From: Bacteroidaceae bacterium
Lineage (GTDB): Bacteria; Bacteroidota; Bacteroidia; Bacteroidales; Bacteroidaceae
NCBI GenBank assembly: GCA_900769465.1
Contig: CAAGGT010000002.1
Location: forward strand, 1-8,102
Reading direction: 5' to 3'
Length of the DNA: 8,102 nt
The notes below the pieces were generated by a model that saw nothing but the letters and a program-made list of their open reading frames with translations, was not told the origin of the DNA and ran no database searches. Shown piece after piece: positions 4,815 through 8,102 of this stretch (its first letter is position 1; every line of letters starts with the position of its first letter). The position numbers were made by a program, and so were the translations under genes.

Positions 4815-5867
4815 ATGAGACCTTTTATTAGATGGTATGGAAGCAAGGAGGAAGATCTTGAGGTTATACTTCCTCTTATGCCGGAGAAGATCAGAAACTA
4901 TTATGAGCCGTTTGTCGGCGGCGGAGCGTGCTATTTGTCTGTCAATGCGGACAGATACTTCATCAACGACAAATGCAAAGAGCTGATGAAGGCATACAAG
5001 ATGGTTCAGAAAGACAGCAGAATGATGAACATCTATCTGGATGTACTTAACAACGCCTGGAAGAACTCTGACATTGTTTTCGAGGATGTTAAAGGAGAGA
5101 TCCTGAATCTGAAAAGTATGTGTGATGTCGGCAAGTATAGGGAACGATCGGAACTTGCAAAGGATGCCACCGCGTTTGCAAGGACCTTGAACTATTCCAG
5201 GATCTTTGACCGTAGGCTTTCTGAGAAGGAATGTCTGACGGTAGCGGTCAGTTATAGTCTTGTAAATGAGATCATAGAGATGAAAAAGCAAGAAGATCTG
5301 AAAGAGCAGATGGTGGAAGGCAATCTGAAACTCGCGTTCAAGACCGGTATCTATGACTATATCGTGGAGTTGTACAACGATTGCGAACAGAAGGACAGTC
5401 TCAGATTCGCAGCTTTCCTATTCCTTATGGGATATTCGAAGAAAGGATTATTCACTAAGGATGATTGCGGATGCTTCTGCACTCCATACGCAGGAAAACG
5501 ATGTAACGGTGTGTATATGGATGAACTTATAAGCGATCTGAGGTCGTCAGAACTTAGGGCCAGGCTTGCGAAGACGGAAATAAATCATTGGGAATTCCTG
5601 ACATTCCTCAGGAAGATGGACTATAGTGAAGAAGACTTCATTTTCATTGACCCACCGGAAAATGTAATAGAGGAAGATTCGCCATATACACAATTCAGCG
5701 ACAGAAAGCATAAGATGCTTGCAGACTTCCTGCTAAATAAGACTTGTGCGAAATGGATGCTTACGGTGAAAGAAAGCAGTAACATCCTTGACCTTTATCA
5801 GAACAAAGGTTTAAGAATGATTCCGGTCAGGCGCAGGAAGCATTATATGATAATCACCAACTACTGA
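4815..5867 (+). CDS. D12-class DNA N6-adenine methyltransferase homologue with DPPE motif
   Basis: This 350-residue protein has the order of Dam-like enzymes. FIRWYGSK at 4-11 corresponds to the K/RW.GGK opening. YYEPFVGGGACY at 29-40 is the S-adenosylmethionine-binding motif I. ND at 51-52 fits the adenosine-binding acidic position. LFLMGYSKKGLF...CTPYAGK at about 202-227 parallels the family's F.G.FR...G.FN.P.G region. Motif IV is IDPPE at 278-282, where active enzymes have DPPY. The replaced tyrosine normally stacks on the flipped adenine, so activity may be lost or changed. The frame is open well upstream, but the ATG at 4815, 11 bases after the traO-like stop, starts the conserved region. 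A double stop TGATAA ends it. It could mark plasmid DNA against host restriction, or act as a non-catalytic DNA binder. Confidence 0.8.
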   Translation: MRPFIRWYGSKEEDLEVILPLMPEKIRNYYEPFVGGGACYLSVNADRYFINDKCKELMKAYKMVQKDSRMMNIYLDVLNNAWKNSDIVFEDVKGEILNLKSMCDVGKYRERSELAKDATAFARTLNYSRIFDRRLSEKECLTVAVSYSLVNEIIEMKKQEDLKEQMVEGNLKLAFKTGIYDYIVELYNDCEQKDSLRFAAFLFLMGYSKKGLFTKDDCGCFCTPYAGKRCNGVYMDELISDLRSSELRARLAKTEINHWEFLTFLRKMDYSEEDFIFIDPPENVIEEDSPYTQFSDRKHKMLADFLLNKTCAKWMLTVKESSNILDLYQNKGLRMIPVRRRKHYMIITNY

Positions 5868-5881
5868 TAACACGAGGATGA

Positions 5882-5961
5882 AGCCCTCTCTGCCACACTA
5901 TACAGCGGCAGCAGTGGGGATTTGATTGAGGCGAAAGATATGCTGTCACTCGGAGAGGGCT
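5882..5961 (+). other. Structured intergenic segment with long-range pairing
   Basis: AGCCCTCTC (5882-5890) and GAGAGGGCT (5953-5961) are perfect 9-base complements 62 bases apart. Between them CTGCC (5890-5894) can pair with GGCAG and CCAC with GTGG. The 134-base gap between the methylase and the DUF3575-like gene is the largest in the operon. It could be a processing or attenuation structure. After the double stop, the methylase frame reopens for 30 codons up to a TGA at 5959-5961, with only a late ATG, so a small peptide is not supported. Confidence 0.4.
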
Positions 5962-6001
5962 GATTCCTTTACAATCCACGAAACAAATAAACAATACAGA
6001 T

Positions 6002-6565
6002 ATGAGAAGAATCATTTTCCTGATAGCCATAGCAACGGCTATTTCACTTAACTGCAACAATGCATCTGCTCAAAGATGGGCCATAGGGCTTGATATGGCA
6101 GATATGCTCAATTTGGGTACAATCAGTATAGAGGGCGCAGCCGCTACCGGACAACATCTGACCATAAATGCCGAAGCGTCCGTGAATCCTTGGACTTTCA
6201 AGGAAGGAGACACTGATCAGTTCCAGAACAGGAAACAGACTTATTCATTAGGTGTAAGATACTGGCCTTGGAATGTCTATTCCGGCTGGTGGATTTCAGG
6301 TGCAGCACAATATCGTGAATACAACTACGGAGGTATTACCGACAATGAATCCGAAGAGGGAGATATGGGAGGGCTTGCTATTGGTGGAGGCTACTCGCTT
6401 ATGCTGGGAGATCATATAAATCTTGACTTCGGATTAGGACTATGGACCGGCTATAAGAAGTATGTGATCTATGCCTGTCCGCAGTGCGGCAAGGTGGTGG
6501 ATTCAGGAGAAAAATGGTTTCTCCTGCCTAACAACTTGAAATTGGGATTAGTCTGGATATTCTAA
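6002..6565 (+). CDS. DUF3575-like outer-membrane beta-barrel protein
   Basis: This 187-residue protein starts with a signal peptide of about 23 residues (MRRIIFLIAIATAISLNCNN, cleavage likely after ASA before QRW). The mature region is rich in alternating beta strands. LGVRYWPW...GWWISGAAQYREYNYGG at about 82-112, GGLAIGGGYSLMLGDHINLDFGLGLWTGYKKYVIY at about 124-158, and the closing WFLLPNNLKLGLVWIF follow the DUF3575 pattern, which usually ends in WFGPTK...SLVW. A CPQC pair at about 160-163 in the last loop is unusual and could form a disulfide or hold a metal. DUF3575 proteins are found in Bacteroidota, often beside fimbrial or transfer genes; their role is unknown. The next gene starts 14 bases downstream, so the two are co-transcribed. 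Confidence 0.75.
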   Translation: MRRIIFLIAIATAISLNCNNASAQRWAIGLDMADMLNLGTISIEGAAATGQHLTINAEASVNPWTFKEGDTDQFQNRKQTYSLGVRYWPWNVYSGWWISGAAQYREYNYGGITDNESEEGDMGGLAIGGGYSLMLGDHINLDFGLGLWTGYKKYVIYACPQCGKVVDSGEKWFLLPNNLKLGLVWIF

Positions 6566-6579
6566 AAATTTAAGCAATT

Positions 6580-7767
6580 ATGAGACGGTTATTTTTTGTT
6601 GCCGTCGCTGCGATTTCAGCGATGGTATGCCATTCCTGCATCCAAAATGAAGTAAAACTGGAGGATAAGAGTATTCTGGAGTCAGTGGAATTAGTCATAG
6701 ACAATGATTCAGAAGAATGGGAAATCAACACTCTGAGACGGATCAGGGTGGTATATAAGCCAACTGATGCTATCATCACTGACGTCACCCTCGATTATCC
6801 TGAAGACCTGATCGAGCTGATTCCGACACGGGAGCAGTATGTGTTCGACATGAGGGCGATAAAGGAAGGTGAGGTTAAAATTATGATGACAATCAACGGG
6901 GCAAGAAGCGAAACTCTGAAATTTCAGATTGTTGACAATACACCTGTAAGGAAAGCTCCGAAGATTGCCTTGTATATGTCGAAGACTTCGGGAGACAGCT
7001 CCAAGACTCTATGCCAGACACAGTTCTGCTGCAACTATAGCGACAGGCTACAATTATCTGTAGAATCCGAGGTGAGCGGACTTGATTTCTCTTTCTATTC
7101 AGCTGACGAGACAGTAATATCTACATCCTGGGCAGGAGAATCTGACTGGATTGTATCAGCAGATATGCCAGGACTGACAGATGTACAGATTATTGCAACA
7201 GAGTCAGACGGAACAGAGTGGATATACACATACGAGATAATGGTATATGGACATATATCACTCAGTGCCAAGTGCGACCCTGTCGACAAGACTGCCGGCT
7301 TTATGGTGGAAGATCATCCATTCGGAAGACTCTCCGGCAACTTTTACATCACTGCTACATTGACAGGATGGCCGGGAAAAAGAACAAACAACACATATAG
7401 TGTAGAAATAACTCCGTATGAACAGTACATACCTTTCGAGGAAGGAAGTGACTTCAGTTATATAATCGATATCAAGGCAGCTGCTGATGCCATCTATGAC
7501 AAGGGATACGAGCTGACTTCAAGCGGGGAAAAAGATTGGTGGAGTCCGAGAGTACTGGATATGCACTTCCTGATAACTCTTGATGACCCTTACATCATCA
7601 TTGATGAGGTCTTTGATGACAATGACAGAGAGGATCCTGACTTCATCAATTTTCTTACTCAAGCAACATTCAAACAGGTCGGTGTCGCAAAATTCAATGA
7701 CACTTCTGACAGCAACGAGAGTTCAGGAGGCTGGATATCGCAGGACATTTACATCAATCTTAATTAA
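6580..7767 (+). CDS. Unrecognised secreted lipoprotein
   Basis: This 395-residue protein begins MRRLFFVAVAAISAMVCHSC, a lipoprotein signal peptide with the lipid-bearing cysteine most likely at residue 20 (VCHSC). The next residues are IQNEVKLED, whose early acids may favour surface export in Bacteroidota. The rest is acidic and strand-rich. ESVELVIDNDSEEWEINTLRRIRVVYKPTDA at about 34-64 looks like an immunoglobulin-like beta domain, as in many surface lipoproteins. A second half from about 215 contains aromatic, acidic segments such as DDPYIIIDEVFDDND. I cannot assign a family. Position behind the DUF3575-like gene and the shared export route suggest that the two products work together at the outer membrane, perhaps like the accessory proteins of fimbrial loci. 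The ATG at 6580 begins directly with the signal peptide. Confidence 0.8.
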   Translation: MRRLFFVAVAAISAMVCHSCIQNEVKLEDKSILESVELVIDNDSEEWEINTLRRIRVVYKPTDAIITDVTLDYPEDLIELIPTREQYVFDMRAIKEGEVKIMMTINGARSETLKFQIVDNTPVRKAPKIALYMSKTSGDSSKTLCQTQFCCNYSDRLQLSVESEVSGLDFSFYSADETVISTSWAGESDWIVSADMPGLTDVQIIATESDGTEWIYTYEIMVYGHISLSAKCDPVDKTAGFMVEDHPFGRLSGNFYITATLTGWPGKRTNNTYSVEITPYEQYIPFEEGSDFSYIIDIKAAADAIYDKGYELTSSGEKDWWSPRVLDMHFLITLDDPYIIIDEVFDDNDREDPDFINFLTQATFKQVGVAKFNDTSDSNESSGGWISQDIYINLN

Positions 7768-7770
7768 GCA

Positions 7771-8102
7771 ATGGACGAGAGGTATAAGGATATGTTCACT
7801 GCTGCGTGGAAGGTGTCGGTGGATGCGAGAGAGAAGGTGCTAGGTCAGGCTGCGGAGGTGTTCGGAAAGGATGCCGAGTGGACCAGGAGCTTTGACTTTC
7901 AGAAGCCTGTCGAGGGATATGGAAGCATCAAGGGATTCCGGTTTATGACTGACGGTGATAAGACCAGGATGTTTGTAATCAGGCACGATGGGAACTTTGA
8001 GGCATTGCCGGGGAAGCCTGACGAAAGGTTTGTTACAAAGATGCTGGCTGAACTGGAGCAGGCGAAACTCAATCCTACCCGTATCTGCGGATGGTATGAC
8101 TC
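7771..8102 (+). CDS. Unrecognised cytosolic protein, 3' end outside the window
   Basis: An open frame starts with ATG three bases after the lipoprotein stop and runs without a stop to the window edge, giving 110 residues. It opens MDERYKDMFTAAWKVSVDAR and continues with AEVFGKDAEW, a strand-rich GYGSIKGFRFMTDGDKTRMF and VIRHDGNFEALPGKPD, then a helical ERFVTKMLAELEQAKL. It has no signal peptide or membrane segment, so it is probably cytosolic. I do not recognise a family. The minimal spacing indicates the same operon and probable translational coupling with the lipoprotein gene. Codon choice is more G-rich at the start (GAG, AGG, GTG, GCG) than in the preceding genes, which may mean a different origin. 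Confidence 0.8.
   Translation, partial: MDERYKDMFTAAWKVSVDAREKVLGQAAEVFGKDAEWTRSFDFQKPVEGYGSIKGFRFMTDGDKTRMFVIRHDGNFEALPGKPDERFVTKMLAELEQAKLNPTRICGWYD

Noticed and set aside
5879..5961. Small gene between the methylase and the DUF3575-like gene
   Set aside because: The ATG at 5879 frame closes after 15 codons and the longer frame lacks an early start codon; RNA structure explains the stretch better.

Overview
The window looks like accessory DNA from a Bacteroidota (Bacteroidales-like) bacterium, most likely a plasmid or plasmid-derived element. Four sites upstream of genes match the Bacteroidota -7 element TAnnTTTG, two of them with a TTTG -33 box 18-19 bases upstream. Two gene products, a TraO-like protein and a DUF3575-like protein, also belong to families typical of this phylum. 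No rRNA, tRNA or CRISPR array is visible.

Left part (1-1635, minus strand): a two-gene cassette resembling Septu (PtuAB) anti-phage defence. It has an SMC/RecF-like AAA ATPase followed, after a 3-base gap, by an HNH nuclease. The nuclease is cut off soon after its HNH core. Directly beyond the cut lie five copies of GGTACATTT at exact 24-base spacing, which resemble the multiple terminal repeats of IS21-family elements. The defence system is therefore probably broken by an insertion whose body lies left of the window.

Middle left (1636-2474): the ATPase promoter faces the promoter of a plus-strand pRiA4b ORF-3-like gene. A 13-base inverted repeat lies between them. The pRiA4b-like gene ends in a clear intrinsic terminator.

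Middle (2475-4242): a plasmid replicon. A 583-base gene-free stretch carries an 11-base-period palindromic array, six good and one degenerate 14-base iterons (CGTCAAAAGTTAGG type), a perfect hairpin, nested palindromes and an AT-rich block. It adjoins the 3' end of a minus-strand Rep_3-type initiator gene. The divergent rep/transfer promoter region holds three related inverted repeats whose half-sites share CG(T/A)CAAA with the iterons. This is the arrangement expected if Rep dimers repress their own gene, and it also covers both candidate promoters of the plus-strand operon.

Right part (4243-8102, plus strand): a probable operon coding for a TraO-like envelope protein, a D12-class DNA adenine methylase homologue with DPPE in place of catalytic DPPY, a DUF3575-like outer-membrane protein, an unrecognised lipoprotein, and an unrecognised cytosolic protein that runs off the window. 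Three of the five have export signals, so the operon mainly builds envelope components, plausibly for conjugation or surface attachment.

The most interesting signal is the reuse of one half-site in the iterons, in the rep operator and in two operators over the transfer-operon promoters. It suggests that replication control and expression of the envelope operon are linked through one initiator protein.
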